This document shows positions 16,969-26,497 of a DNA stretch of 61,636 nucleotides, one piece after another. The stretch lies in contig JAQZBN010000045.1 of NCBI GenBank assembly GCA_029238935.1, positions 1-61,636 on the forward strand, written 5' to 3'. Below the pieces are notes generated by a model. The model was not told the DNA's origin. It ran no database searches and was given only the letters and a program-made list of their open reading frames with translations. The DNA comes from Herbinix sp. Lineage in GTDB: Bacteria > Bacillota > Clostridia > Lachnospirales > Lachnospiraceae. The position numbers were made by a program, and so were the translations under genes. Each line of letters opens with the position of its first letter. The first letter of the stretch is position 1.

Positions 16969-17514
16969 ATGAAAGACTTAATCGTATTTATAGACAGCGG
17001 AGATACCATCATTGATGAATCCACCGAGATAAAAGATGAATTTGGTACAGTGCTTCATTCAAAGATGATTGAAGGAGCAGGGGAAACTTTAGTAAAACTG
17101 TATGAGAGCGGTTACAAGATTGCTCTTGTAGCAGATGGAACCAAAACATCCTTTGATAATATTTATACAGAGAATGGACTGGATTACTGCTTTCATGCAA
17201 AGGCAATCTCCGGTGAATTGGGAAAAGAAAAGCCGGCAGAGATCATGTTTCGTCATGCGATGAATGAATTAGGACTAACTGATGAAGATACACATCGCAT
17301 CGTAATGATTGGTAACAATTTAAAAAGAGATATCGTAGGAGCGAACCGCATGGGTATAACTTCGATTCTCATAAGTTATAGTCCGAGGTATGTGATGCAG
17401 CCGGGGAATGAGGAAGAGATTCCGGATTATGTAATAGCAAAGCCCAGTGAATTAATAGGACTGCTAGAGCAACTGGATTTGCAAGTGAAAAATAAAAAGA
17501 TATTAAAGAAATAA
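16969..17514 (+). CDS. HAD-superfamily hydrolase
   Basis: A 181-residue protein with HAD motifs. Motif I is FIDSGDTI (nucleophile Asp near residue 9), motif II VADGTKTS, a lysine is in GKEKPAEIMFRHAM (motif III), and motif IV is VMIGNNLKRDIVGANRMG. The cap region is small. HAD enzymes are mostly phosphatases for sugars and other metabolites. Lying between the ABC importer and glycosidases, it may act on a sugar phosphate released from the imported glycan, or remove a toxic one; the substrate is not readable. The third position of motif I carries Gly-Asp-Thr rather than the classic Asp-Gly-Thr, a known variant spacing. The binding site upstream is weak. Confidence 0.8.
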   Translation: MKDLIVFIDSGDTIIDESTEIKDEFGTVLHSKMIEGAGETLVKLYESGYKIALVADGTKTSFDNIYTENGLDYCFHAKAISGELGKEKPAEIMFRHAMNELGLTDEDTHRIVMIGNNLKRDIVGANRMGITSILISYSPRYVMQPGNEEEIPDYVIAKPSELIGLLEQLDLQVKNKKILKK

Positions 17515-17540
17515 GCAGGTATTTTCTTGGGAGGAATCAT

Positions 17541-18203
17541 ATGACCGATAGAGAACTGGCACTAAAATATGCACCTCATCTTTACTTTGATAAAAATGAG
17601 CCTTTTATGATCGATCTGATTGGGTATTGTATTATTCGTGAATCAGGAAAGAGTCCATCCTTTAACAGGAATATATGGATAAAGAAGGAAGAAGTCGCTT
17701 TTGTTATCGAATATCAGCTTTATTATGATTATGACATTCAACATATGTATGACTTGGAACATTTTTGGGTTTATGTTGGCCATGACGGAAAGGTATATGA
17801 TGGTGAGGCCAGTGCTCATGGATCCTATATGAATTGCTATCGATATCAGATGAAAGTAGAAGAGGAAACTCATATACCGGTATATGTACAACCTGGTAAG
17901 CATGCTCTACTCCCTGATGGTAACTTATTTAAATTGTTCAGTGATTATGAAGTTGTATGTAATCATCGCTGTGGAATTGATGGGTTATTAGTCGCCGGAA
18001 TGTTTCAAAATGATATTATGAAGAGTTCTTACATTGACTATCAGGTTAATACCTATATCAGGGAGCATTATTCCTTTCAACCAAGTCTTGAATTTCATCC
18101 GGTACAATATGCACCGGAAATACTCATTACTTGGGAGGAGCTCTTTCTGGCTATTCCGAAGAGAATTCACAAGCTGCTTGATAGTCTCAGGATAAAGATA
18201 TAA
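17541..18203 (+). CDS. Vps62/DUF946-like protein of unknown function
   Basis: A 220-residue soluble protein with no signal peptide or helix-rich membrane part. It begins with LALKYAPHLYFDKNEPF. A central aromatic/acidic stretch follows (EYQLYYDYD, then MYDLEHFWVYVGHDG) with a nearby GEASAHG. The pattern 'YAP-x-(L/I)YF... DLEHxWV' recalls the Vps62/DUF946 family, seen here only by motif resemblance. ATG 17541 follows GGGAGGAATCAT. It sits within the glycan operon between a HAD hydrolase and the GH38-like enzyme, spaced by tens of bases, so a role in handling the same glycan is likely. Histidine and acidic residues could bind a metal, but this is speculation. Confidence 0.5.
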   Translation: MTDRELALKYAPHLYFDKNEPFMIDLIGYCIIRESGKSPSFNRNIWIKKEEVAFVIEYQLYYDYDIQHMYDLEHFWVYVGHDGKVYDGEASAHGSYMNCYRYQMKVEEETHIPVYVQPGKHALLPDGNLFKLFSDYEVVCNHRCGIDGLLVAGMFQNDIMKSSYIDYQVNTYIREHYSFQPSLEFHPVQYAPEILITWEELFLAIPKRIHKLLDSLRIKI

Positions 18204-18269
18204 TGAAGAGATAACTTAACATTACATATGTGAAAGCGTAAGGAAAATGAAGTGAGAAGAGAGGTTCCT

Positions 18270-20783
18270 ATGATTAAAAAAATCATACTTGTTTTTAAAA
18301 CACATTTTGATATTGGATTTACAGATTTATCATCTAAGGTTATTGATAAATATGCAGATTCTATGTTGAAAGAGGTCATTGCAACATGTAAGGCCACGGA
18401 GCATATGGGAAGACAACAATATGTATGGACCATGCCATCATGGCCTCTTAAGGTTATTAGAGAGCGGTGTGATGCTGATCTGAAAGTGGAATTAGATCGT
18501 TTGATCAATCGCGGACAGATTGTATGGCATGCATTACCATTTACATCCCATACGGACTTTTGTAGTGCAGAAGAGTATCTGGAAGGCCTCCGATTTGGCA
18601 GGGAGCTTTCCGAAGTTTATCATAAACCCAATACCATAACGGCAAAGATGACGGATGTTCCCGGACATGGAATTATGCTTCCTGCCATACTTAGCGGAGC
18701 AGGGGTTAAGTTTTTGCATCTGGGTTGTAATGAATTTGCTAATCCTCCGAAACTTCCTTTTCTGTTTCACTGGCAGGCTGTCAGTGGAGAACGGGTATTG
18801 ACCATGTACAGTAAGGGCGGATATGGTACCTCCTTACTTCCTCATGAGGATTGGAATTATCCGGTTTGGATGGCGCTAATGCAGACAGCAGACAATTGTG
18901 GGCCGCAATCGGCAGAAATGATTGAAAAGATGGTGCAGAAGATCCACAAGAAATACCCGGATGCGGAGGTTGTTTGTTCCTCCATGGATGAGTTCTATCA
19001 GGATTTGTCCCAATATGATTTAAGTGATCTCCCGGTTATTCAAAAGGACCTAGCCGACACCTGGATTCATGGAATTGGGGCATATCCCAAAGAAAGTGCG
19101 ATGATCAGGGAACAAAGAGAGGCAAGCAGACGTCTTCAGGTATTAGCTACGAAGAAAACGATGGAAGATGTTCCGGTTGATCCTATGTTTGAGGATAACC
19201 TCAACTCTTATTACGAAAATATCTGCTTGTTCGAAGAACATACCTGGGGAGCTGATGTAAAGACATGGCTGGGACCGGATCGTGTATATAAGAAGAGTGA
19301 ATTTGCGAAAGCAAAAGAAAATAAAAAATATAAATTCATGGAAGAATCCTGGCAAGAACAAAAAGAAAGAGCAGCTGGGAGCAATTCTAAACTTCGTGAA
19401 TTAAAGGTTATGATTGAAGATAAAATGGATGAGAGTTATATATTTAATCCCAATACCAGTGAATATACCGGATGGGTTTCCTTAAAAAATAGCTCTATCG
19501 ATATGTCGAACTGTAGTTTGGAAATAAACGGAGAAATTCTTCCGATAACAAAAATAGACGGTGATTGGGCATGCTATGTGAAGAACTTACCATCATTTAT
19601 TACAACACCACTTCGTAAGGTGAATCAAGTTCCATTGGCTCAAAACATAAGCACAAGATTTGAAAATGATAATGTGATCATTGAAAATCACAGATACCGA
19701 TTAACTTTCTCTAAGACGAACGGATGCATTAGTGAATTATTTGATAAAAAGTTAATGAAAGTGTTATTGAAGGAATACAATAACAAGTCGGTATTCGCCT
19801 ATCAATATGATCGCTACGGAATAGAAGAGATTACTACCTACTTAAGAGAATATGCATATCGGTATTCTACCTGGGGTATTCAGGATTATGGAAGAGAAGC
19901 CTATCCGGAATGTGATCATAAGACTTATGCACCTACCTTTAAGGAATATGTAATCGATAGTAATACAGTTACTTTTAAGTTTGAAAGCATGGAAAGTGTG
20001 GAATGGTATGGTGATGCCAAAGAGATTACACTGGAAGTAACATTGCCTCCGGTTGGTGATGAGATTTATGTAAATTTAAGGCTAAAAAACAAGCAAGAAT
20101 GTCCCTATGTTGAATCAGGAACCTTACTTTTCCCTTTTGCAAAAAATTTGGATCAATATTATGTTAACAAATCCAATGCAGTACTTAATGTAGCAACCGA
20201 TATTCAGGAAGACGCTAATCATGTATTCTACTGTCTGGAAAATTTTATTTACGGAACAGACGAAGATCATGGATTGTGCATTATTACAAAGGATTCACCG
20301 TTGGTTTCTCTTGGAAATACCGGTATCTATAAATATATGAGAGATTATAAAGCTCCCGAGGAACCAATTGCTTATTTTAATTTATTCAATAATATGTGGG
20401 GAACCAATTTTCCGCAATGGATTGGCGGAGACTTTACCTATCGTTATATACTGTTTGGCTTTGAGGAGAAGCAGAAAGATACTCTGATGGAACGTTCTGT
20501 TATGCTACAGGAAGGCGTTGAGGTTACTGGTAATTGCTTGAGCAAGTCTGTAGTTACATTTCCGGAACATATGCAGTTGATGAATGCAAGAAAAACGGAG
20601 CATGGTATAGTCTTACGTTTCAGGGATTTATTGGGAAAAGAAGCATTGCGTAAGCTGCAGGTGGATGGTTATCAGATTACGCCGGTAAACTTACATAATA
20701 TAAAGATAGCAGAGAGTACAAAAAATAGTTATGAGTTTCAAGTGAATGCTCACGGAATCTACTCATTTCTGTTATCAAAATAA
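18270..20783 (+). CDS. GH38-like glycoside hydrolase (DUF5054 type)
   Basis: An 837-residue protein. The N-terminal catalytic-type domain opens with IILVFKTHFDIGFTDLSSKV, a form of the GH38 alpha-mannosidase H-x-D-x-G-x-T motif. It continues with WTMPSWPLKVIRER, MTDVPGHGIMLPAILSGAGV (the D-x-x-GH metal/active-site region) and LHLGCNEFANPP. The C-terminal half is beta-rich, as in GH38 (about 420-837). No signal peptide is present, so it acts in the cytoplasm on imported material. Members annotated DUF5054 have this exact opening; their substrate is not settled. ATG 18270 lies five bases after GAAGAGAGG; the GTG at 18252 is less likely. It lies in an operon with the importer and a metallo-hydrolase. 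Confidence 0.8.
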   Translation: MIKKIILVFKTHFDIGFTDLSSKVIDKYADSMLKEVIATCKATEHMGRQQYVWTMPSWPLKVIRERCDADLKVELDRLINRGQIVWHALPFTSHTDFCSAEEYLEGLRFGRELSEVYHKPNTITAKMTDVPGHGIMLPAILSGAGVKFLHLGCNEFANPPKLPFLFHWQAVSGERVLTMYSKGGYGTSLLPHEDWNYPVWMALMQTADNCGPQSAEMIEKMVQKIHKKYPDAEVVCSSMDEFYQDLSQYDLSDLPVIQKDLADTWIHGIGAYPKESAMIREQREASRRLQVLATKKTMEDVPVDPMFEDNLNSYYENICLFEEHTWGADVKTWLGPDRVYKKSEFAKAKENKKYKFMEESWQEQKERAAGSNSKLRELKVMIEDKMDESYIFNPNTSEYTGWVSLKNSSIDMSNCSLEINGEILPITKIDGDWACYVKNLPSFITTPLRKVNQVPLAQNISTRFENDNVIIENHRYRLTFSKTNGCISELFDKKLMKVLLKEYNNKSVFAYQYDRYGIEEITTYLREYAYRYSTWGIQDYGREAYPECDHKTYAPTFKEYVIDSNTVTFKFESMESVEWYGDAKEITLEVTLPPVGDEIYVNLRLKNKQECPYVESGTLLFPFAKNLDQYYVNKSNAVLNVATDIQEDANHVFYCLENFIYGTDEDHGLCIITKDSPLVSLGNTGIYKYMRDYKAPEEPIAYFNLFNNMWGTNFPQWIGGDFTYRYILFGFEEKQKDTLMERSVMLQEGVEVTGNCLSKSVVTFPEHMQLMNARKTEHGIVLRFRDLLGKEALRKLQVDGYQITPVNLHNIKIAESTKNSYEFQVNAHGIYSFLLSK

Positions 20784-20810
20784 ATAGACGAAGGAAGGCA
20801 GGGACGTAAT

Positions 20811-21635
20811 ATGAAGTTAACTTATTATGGAACCGCAGCAGGTGAAGGATGGCCCGGTTTGTTCTGTAATTGTAATCTTTGTAATATGGCTAGGGAATTA
20901 AAAGGAAAAAATATCAGAACCAGATCACAAGCGCTGGTAAATGATGATTTATTAATTGATTTGACGCCGGATACCAACATGCACAGCCTTGTGTACGGTC
21001 TTGACCTTAGTAAGGTGGATCATCTATTGGTAACACACAGTCATTCCGATCATTTTAATCCAACCGATATTGAGATGCTAAGAGAACCCTATGCTCATGA
21101 TCGAAACAACCAGTTTCATATTTATGGTAATGATATGGTAAAGGAAAAAATCTGGAGAGAAGTTCCTCGTATGTCGGAGGAAGAGACGAGGTTTCAAATT
21201 CATAAAGCAGAACCTTTTCATCCGATCAAAATCAAGGATTATACAGTGGTACCGTTACTGGCTAATCATGCTAGAACAGAAGAATGCCTCTTCTATCAAG
21301 TATCCCAAGGGGATAAGACCTTGCTGTATGCTCATGATACCGGTGCATTTCCGGAAGAAAGCATGAACTATTTATCTGAGCAAAGAATTCATCTTGATTT
21401 AGTTAGCTTTGATTGTACTGCCCAAAGCTGTGAGGATGGAAAATATCATATGGGCCTTGTGGATGCAGTAAAGGAAAGACAGCGACTCATAGACGCAGGT
21501 CTTGGAGATGATAACACGGTATGGATCGTAAATCATTTCTCACATAATGGATTATGGCTGCATGATAAAATGGTAGAAGAAGCTTCAAAATATAATTTCC
21601 TTGTTAGCTATGACGGAATGGAGATAGAGTTTTAA
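20811..21635 (+). CDS. MBL-fold metallo-hydrolase, PhnP-like
   Basis: A 274-residue metallo-beta-lactamase-fold protein. The N-terminal GTAAGEGWPGLFCNCNLC with its Cys-x-Cys-x-x-Cys cluster resembles the structural zinc site of PhnP-type cyclic phosphodiesterases. The catalytic HxHxDH motif is THSHSDHFNP (around residue 80). Further metal ligands are in LLANHARTEE, YAHDTGAFP and NHFSHNG. PhnP cleaves 1,2-cyclic ribose phosphates; here no phosphonate genes are near. The enzyme sits between GH38-like and GH36 genes, so an activity on a cyclic phosphate, lactone or ester of a sugar is possible. Spacing to both neighbours is about 20-30 bases, so it belongs to the operon. Confidence 0.78.
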   Translation: MKLTYYGTAAGEGWPGLFCNCNLCNMARELKGKNIRTRSQALVNDDLLIDLTPDTNMHSLVYGLDLSKVDHLLVTHSHSDHFNPTDIEMLREPYAHDRNNQFHIYGNDMVKEKIWREVPRMSEEETRFQIHKAEPFHPIKIKDYTVVPLLANHARTEECLFYQVSQGDKTLLYAHDTGAFPEESMNYLSEQRIHLDLVSFDCTAQSCEDGKYHMGLVDAVKERQRLIDAGLGDDNTVWIVNHFSHNGLWLHDKMVEEASKYNFLVSYDGMEIEF

Positions 21636-21655
21636 GCATAAGACTGGAGACTAAA

Positions 21656-23721
21656 ATGGGGATACAATTTTTTGATGAAACCCGTGTGTTTAAATTAGAC
21701 ACACCGAAATCCACGTACATGATCGGCATTGTGGATGAGGAAAATTTCGTAGGACATATTTATTACGGAAAAAGGATATTGGATACAGATATGCGTTATC
21801 TTATGCGCGTTAATAACAGTTACCATATGCCTTCGCTCAGCAATAGAGAACGTGTTAATTTTATGGATTCCCTTCCGATGGAATATTCAACCCATGGAAT
21901 TGGTGATTTTAGAGAATCCTGCTTAAGCGTAAAGACCGTAAGTGGCCATACCGCTTGCAGCTTATCCTATGAATCTCACCGAATTTATAAAGGAAAACCG
22001 GGTCTTTTTGGGTTACCGTAAGAATTCGAAACGAAGCTGAGGATACCATTTATCTGACGAAGGTTCTTTCTGCGTGCCTTGATATGGATAATAAAGAATA
22101 TGATATGATTACACTCTATGGAATGTGGTCAAAGGAGCGGATGATCAATCGGAGAAAGATAACCTCTGGAAAACAGAGAATTTCATCCTTGCGAGGAGTA
22201 TCTTCTCATCAGGAACACCCATTTCTGGCGATCTTAGAAAAGGATGCCAATGAAGATCGTGGTGAAGTATACGGAATGAACCTGGTGTATTCCGGCAACT
22301 TCATGGCTCAAGCAGAGATAACCCAGTTTAATATGCTAAGAGCAACCATAGGAATTAACCCGGAGGATTTTACCTGGCGACTGAAGTCCGGAGAAACCTT
22401 TGTTGCTCCTGAGACGGTTTTGGTGTATTCGTCGGAAGGCTTAGGGGGTATGACCAGAACCTATCATGATTTATACCGGAAACACCTGATTCGAGGTGAA
22501 TATAAGGATAAGAAACGACCTATTTTAATAAATAATTGGGAAGCTACTTATTTTGATTTTAATACCGAAAAGCTGCTTAGTATTGCAAGAGAAGCTTCAA
22601 CGCTTGGAATTGAGATGCTGGTTGTTGATGATGGCTGGTTTGGGTACCGCAATGATGATAATACCTCCTTGGGAGACTGGGAAGTAAACGTTGCTAAGAT
22701 CAAAGGTGGAATGAAGAATCTAGTAGATGAAGTGAATAAAATAGGGTTAAAGTTTGGTATCTGGTTTGAACCGGAGATGGTATCACCAGATTCAAATCTT
22801 TACCGTTCTCATCCGGATTGGGCGATACAAATTCCGGGACGAAACGGTGCGTTAGGCAGAAATCAGCTGGTTTTAGATATCACCAGAGAAGAAGTAAGAG
22901 ATTACGTATTTGAGAGTATAAGTAAGATACTAAAAGGAGCGAATATTGAGTACGTGAAGTGGGATATGAATCGGGCGCTCACAGACCTTGGAGGCAGCTG
23001 TCTTGAAGCAGATACCCAAGGTGAATTGTACCACCGATATGTACTTGGTTTATACGAGTTGCAGGACCGCTTAGTAAATGAATTCCCCCACATTTTACTT
23101 GAGAATTGTTCCAGCGGCGGCGGAAGATTTGATCCCGGTATGCTTTATTATAGCCCTCAAATATGGTGTTCCGATGATACTGATGCAATCGAACGGTTGC
23201 GAATTCAGGAAGGAACTGCGCTGATTTATCCATTGTCTGCAATAGGCGCCCATATTGCAGACTGTCCGAGTCATTCCAATGGAAGAACGACGCCATTCTC
23301 CACCAGAGGATATGCAGCACTTGCTGGAACCTTTGGCTATGAACTGGATGTCACAAGAATTCCGGAAGAAGATCGTAAGATGATACCGGAACAGGTGGCT
23401 ATGTATCATGAGTACAATGACTTAGTACGTACCGGGGATTATTATCGAATTGCTTCCTATCAATCCAATCATGAATATGATTGCTACAGTATAGTTGCGA
23501 AGGATAAGAGAGAAGCGCTGGTAACCTTTATTCAAGTGGAGGCAAGACCGAATTATCGTGTAAGAAGAATATGCTTAAAAGGTCTTTTGGAGGATACGAT
23601 GTATCGTCTTGATGAGACTGGTGAAGTTTATAGCGGTGGAGCTCTGATGTATGCAGGTGTGAACATCCCCAACCTGTGGGGAGATTTCCTTGGTAGATTA
23701 CTTCACTTTACTGCAATATAA
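21656..23721 (+). pseudogene. GH36 alpha-galactosidase, interrupted by a single-base frameshift
   Basis: Two adjacent frames encode one GH36-type enzyme. The first (21656-22021) supplies the N-terminal beta domain and ends RIYKGKPGLFGLP then stop. The second frame is open without a start from about 22003 (RIRNEAEDTIYL upstream of ATG 22084) and carries the catalytic barrel. Its landmarks are WEATYFDFN, MLVVDDGWFG, GIWFEPEMVSPDS, KWDMNR with the nucleophile Asp, ENCSSGGGRFDPG and WCSDDTDAIER with the acid/base Asp. Adding one T to the TTTTT run at 22005-22009, or one base just after GLP, restores a protein of about 688 residues. The cause may be a real mutation, a sequencing error at the homopolymer, or slippage. 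The lack of other lesions argues for a recent event or error. Confidence 0.88.
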
Positions 23722-23745
23722 CAGGGAATATAGAGCTAAAGTAAT

Positions 23746-23774
23746 AGGGGCTGGTGAAACAGCCCCTTTCTTTA
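23746..23774 (+). terminator. Rho-independent terminator after the GH36 gene
   Basis: AGGGGCT (23746-23752) pairs with AGCCCCT (23761-23767) around an eight-base loop, followed by TTCTTTAC. It ends the long importer-glycosidase operon. Confidence 0.8.
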
Positions 23775-23888
23775 CAAAGAGTGATTTTCGATATGTAGAA
23801 TTGGCAATTGATAAAAAGGGTAATTTCAGAGAATACCTGTTCACAATGCTTATAATATTGTATCTCTGAACTAGAAAGGAATTGGATT

Positions 23889-26261
23889 ATGTCGGAACAA
23901 AAACGAAATAAACTTTCCTTATGGTATCACCAACCAGCGAAAAAGTGGACCCAGGCACTGCCCTTGGGAAATGGACGGATTGGAGCAATGGTATTTGGTG
24001 GTATAGAAAAGGAGAGAATTGGTTTAAATGAAGATACACTTTGGTCGGGGTATCCGGTGGACACAATAGATCCTATGGCGGGGGACTATATTCGTAAAGC
24101 TGCTGATCTGGTAAAGGAGGGAAAGCCATTAGAAGCCCAATGGTTGCTTGAAGATCATGTAGTAGGAACCTGGGGGCAATCCTATATGCCACTTGGGGAT
24201 ATCGAGTTAAGCTTTGATCATCATGGAGAGATTAAGAATTACCGCAGGGTATTGGATCTGCAAACAGCAATCACCACTGTTGAATATACCTGTCATGATG
24301 TAGATTATAAGAGGGAGTGCTTTGTATCTGCACCGGATGATGGAGTCGTGCTACGCCTAACAGCCTCAAAGGATAGTCAGATTAACTTCTGCTTATCCAT
24401 GCAGAGTCAATTAAAGAGCGTAATCACTGCCAGTGAGAATACCCTTATGATGGAAGGAGAATGTCCGGGTCAGGCGGCACCGAATTATGTAGAGATTGAG
24501 AACCCGATCATCTATAGTGAGGAACCGGAGAAAAAGGGCATTCATTTTTATGGTATGGTAAAATTAACTCATAGAGGTGGTTTCATTACAAGGGATGGTG
24601 AATTGTTAAGACTAACCGGAGCAAACGAAGCTACCATCTATTTTACGGTGAAGACTAGCTTTCATGGCTTTGATAAACATCCTTATCTGGAAGGAAAGGA
24701 AACAAGGATTCCCTGTGAGGAAGCAATGAAGGTACTTTCCTCCAAGACCTACGATATGCTTTGTGCGTCCCATTTGGAGGATTATCAAACCTACTTTAAC
24801 CGAGTTGAATTTGACTTACATACGGAATTAGAGGTTGATTTACCAACCGATCTTAGGTTACGAAGATTTGCGAGGGGTGAAAAGGATAATGGATTATATC
24901 CGTTATTATTCCAGTTTGGAAGGTATTTGCTGATTGCTTCCTCCAGGCCAAATACTCAGGCAGCGAATCTGCAAGGAATCTGGAATGAAGAACTTCGGGC
25001 ACCTTGGAGTTCCAATTACACTGTGAATATTAATACAGAGATGAATTATTGGCCTGCGTTTACCTGTAATCTTGGAGAGCTGAATGAACCGCTTCTTCAA
25101 TTAGTGAAAGACATCAGTAAGAAGGGCAAAGAAACTGCCAGGGTATATTACAATGCCAGAGGTTTTACAGCTCATCATAATATAGATTTATGGAGAATTA
25201 CTACACCGGTTGGACCTAGAGGTAACAGAAGCTCTGCAAAATGGGGTTTTTGGCCGATGGGAGCAGCTTGGCTGTGCTTACAAGTGTATGAACAGTTTAA
25301 GTTTACCGGGGATTTGAGATATGCAAAAGAAGAAGCTATGCCACTGCTGAAGGAAGCCAGTTTATTTTGCCTTGATATCTTATCACCGAATAAGGAAGGA
25401 TATTTAATTGCATGTCCGTCCACCTCTCCCGAAAATGAGTACTTTGTAGATGGTAAGGAGTGTGGAGTTGCTCTAACATCAGCTATGACGATGACAATTA
25501 TTCAGAATTTATTTCATAATTCTATTGAGCTATGTGAAGTGTTGGGAGAAGAGGTGGAATTGAACGAACTCCTTAAGGAGACATTACCGAAATTGTACCC
25601 CAATCGAATTGGCAGCAGAGGTCATTTACTGGAGTGGAACGACGATCTGGAGGGAACTGACCCGCACCATCGTCATATCTCACATTTGTATGGACTTCAT
25701 CCTGCAAATGAATTTACATACGATAAAGCACCTGAATTTATGGAAGCCTGTAAGGTGACCTTGCAGGAGCGTGGAGATGATGGAACCGGTTGGAGTCTTG
25801 GCTGGAAAGTGAACCAGTGGGCTCGATTAAGGGATGGGGATCATGCTTTAAAGTTGGTAAAACGTCAACTTCAGCCTGTAGAGGATGAAGAGGTAAATTA
25901 CAAAGATCATGGAGGTACTTACGATAATCTTTTTGATGCACATCCACCTTTTCAGATAGACGGAAATTTTGGTGTTACTGCGGGAATCGCTGAGATGTTA
26001 TTGCAATCTCATGAGGGTTATCTTCATCTCCTGCCGGCACTGCCGATGGATTGGAACGAGGGTATCGTAAAAGGTTTGGTAGGTAGAGGTAATGTGATCG
26101 TGGATCTTAAGTGGCAGGAAGGAGTGCTTCTTGAAACTTCTATGACTTCAAAATCTGACGGTCTTATTCAGGTCAAATACCAGGATCGCATAATAAAGTA
26201 TCAAGCAAGGGCCGGAGAGACAATACGTTTCAATTGTAAGCTGCATGAGATTACTAAGTAA
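23889..26261 (+). CDS. GH95 alpha-L-fucosidase
   Basis: A 790-residue glycoside hydrolase with clear GH95 landmarks. These are the N-terminal LWYHQPAKKWTQALPLGNGR with GLNEDTLWSG, and the catalytic (alpha/alpha)6 barrel with NLQGIWNEELRAPWSSNYT and NINTEMNYWP. H-x-N-I-D-L-W (TAHHNIDLWR), GTGWSLGWKVNQWARL and HPPFQIDGNFG follow. GH95 enzymes are inverting and release alpha-1,2-linked L-fucose, or L-galactose in plant glycans. No signal peptide is seen, so action is cytoplasmic after import. ATG 23889 follows AAAGGA. It has its own short upstream region after a terminator, so it may be transcribed separately. Substrate preference in this strain is inferred from the family. Confidence 0.94.
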   Translation: MSEQKRNKLSLWYHQPAKKWTQALPLGNGRIGAMVFGGIEKERIGLNEDTLWSGYPVDTIDPMAGDYIRKAADLVKEGKPLEAQWLLEDHVVGTWGQSYMPLGDIELSFDHHGEIKNYRRVLDLQTAITTVEYTCHDVDYKRECFVSAPDDGVVLRLTASKDSQINFCLSMQSQLKSVITASENTLMMEGECPGQAAPNYVEIENPIIYSEEPEKKGIHFYGMVKLTHRGGFITRDGELLRLTGANEATIYFTVKTSFHGFDKHPYLEGKETRIPCEEAMKVLSSKTYDMLCASHLEDYQTYFNRVEFDLHTELEVDLPTDLRLRRFARGEKDNGLYPLLFQFGRYLLIASSRPNTQAANLQGIWNEELRAPWSSNYTVNINTEMNYWPAFTCNLGELNEPLLQLVKDISKKGKETARVYYNARGFTAHHNIDLWRITTPVGPRGNRSSAKWGFWPMGAAWLCLQVYEQFKFTGDLRYAKEEAMPLLKEASLFCLDILSPNKEGYLIACPSTSPENEYFVDGKECGVALTSAMTMTIIQNLFHNSIELCEVLGEEVELNELLKETLPKLYPNRIGSRGHLLEWNDDLEGTDPHHRHISHLYGLHPANEFTYDKAPEFMEACKVTLQERGDDGTGWSLGWKVNQWARLRDGDHALKLVKRQLQPVEDEEVNYKDHGGTYDNLFDAHPPFQIDGNFGVTAGIAEMLLQSHEGYLHLLPALPMDWNEGIVKGLVGRGNVIVDLKWQEGVLLETSMTSKSDGLIQVKYQDRIIKYQARAGETIRFNCKLHEITK

Positions 26262-26497
26262 AATAGTGCTTAAAATCTTCAAAATGAAATATCAATAAAG
26301 GAATAAGAAACATGGAGTAAATCTTAGATATTAGCCAGAGGAAGGACGTAAACATAAGAAAAACATTTTGCAATACGTTATTAATAGAAAATAGAAAGTT
26401 CCTAATAGCTTAATTATTGCAAAGTACAAATTATCTTAGTATAAGGATCTTCTATGTTAATACCTTTAAGAAATCAGATAAGAAAAGAGATGATTGG

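Noticed and set aside
22003..22024. Programmed ribosomal frameshift in the GH36 gene
   Set aside because: There is a T5 run but no canonical slippery heptamer plus downstream structure; a mutation or sequencing error is simpler.
22979..23320. Reverse ORF of 113 codons inside the GH36 gene
   Set aside because: Shadow of the catalytic-barrel coding sequence; no independent evidence.
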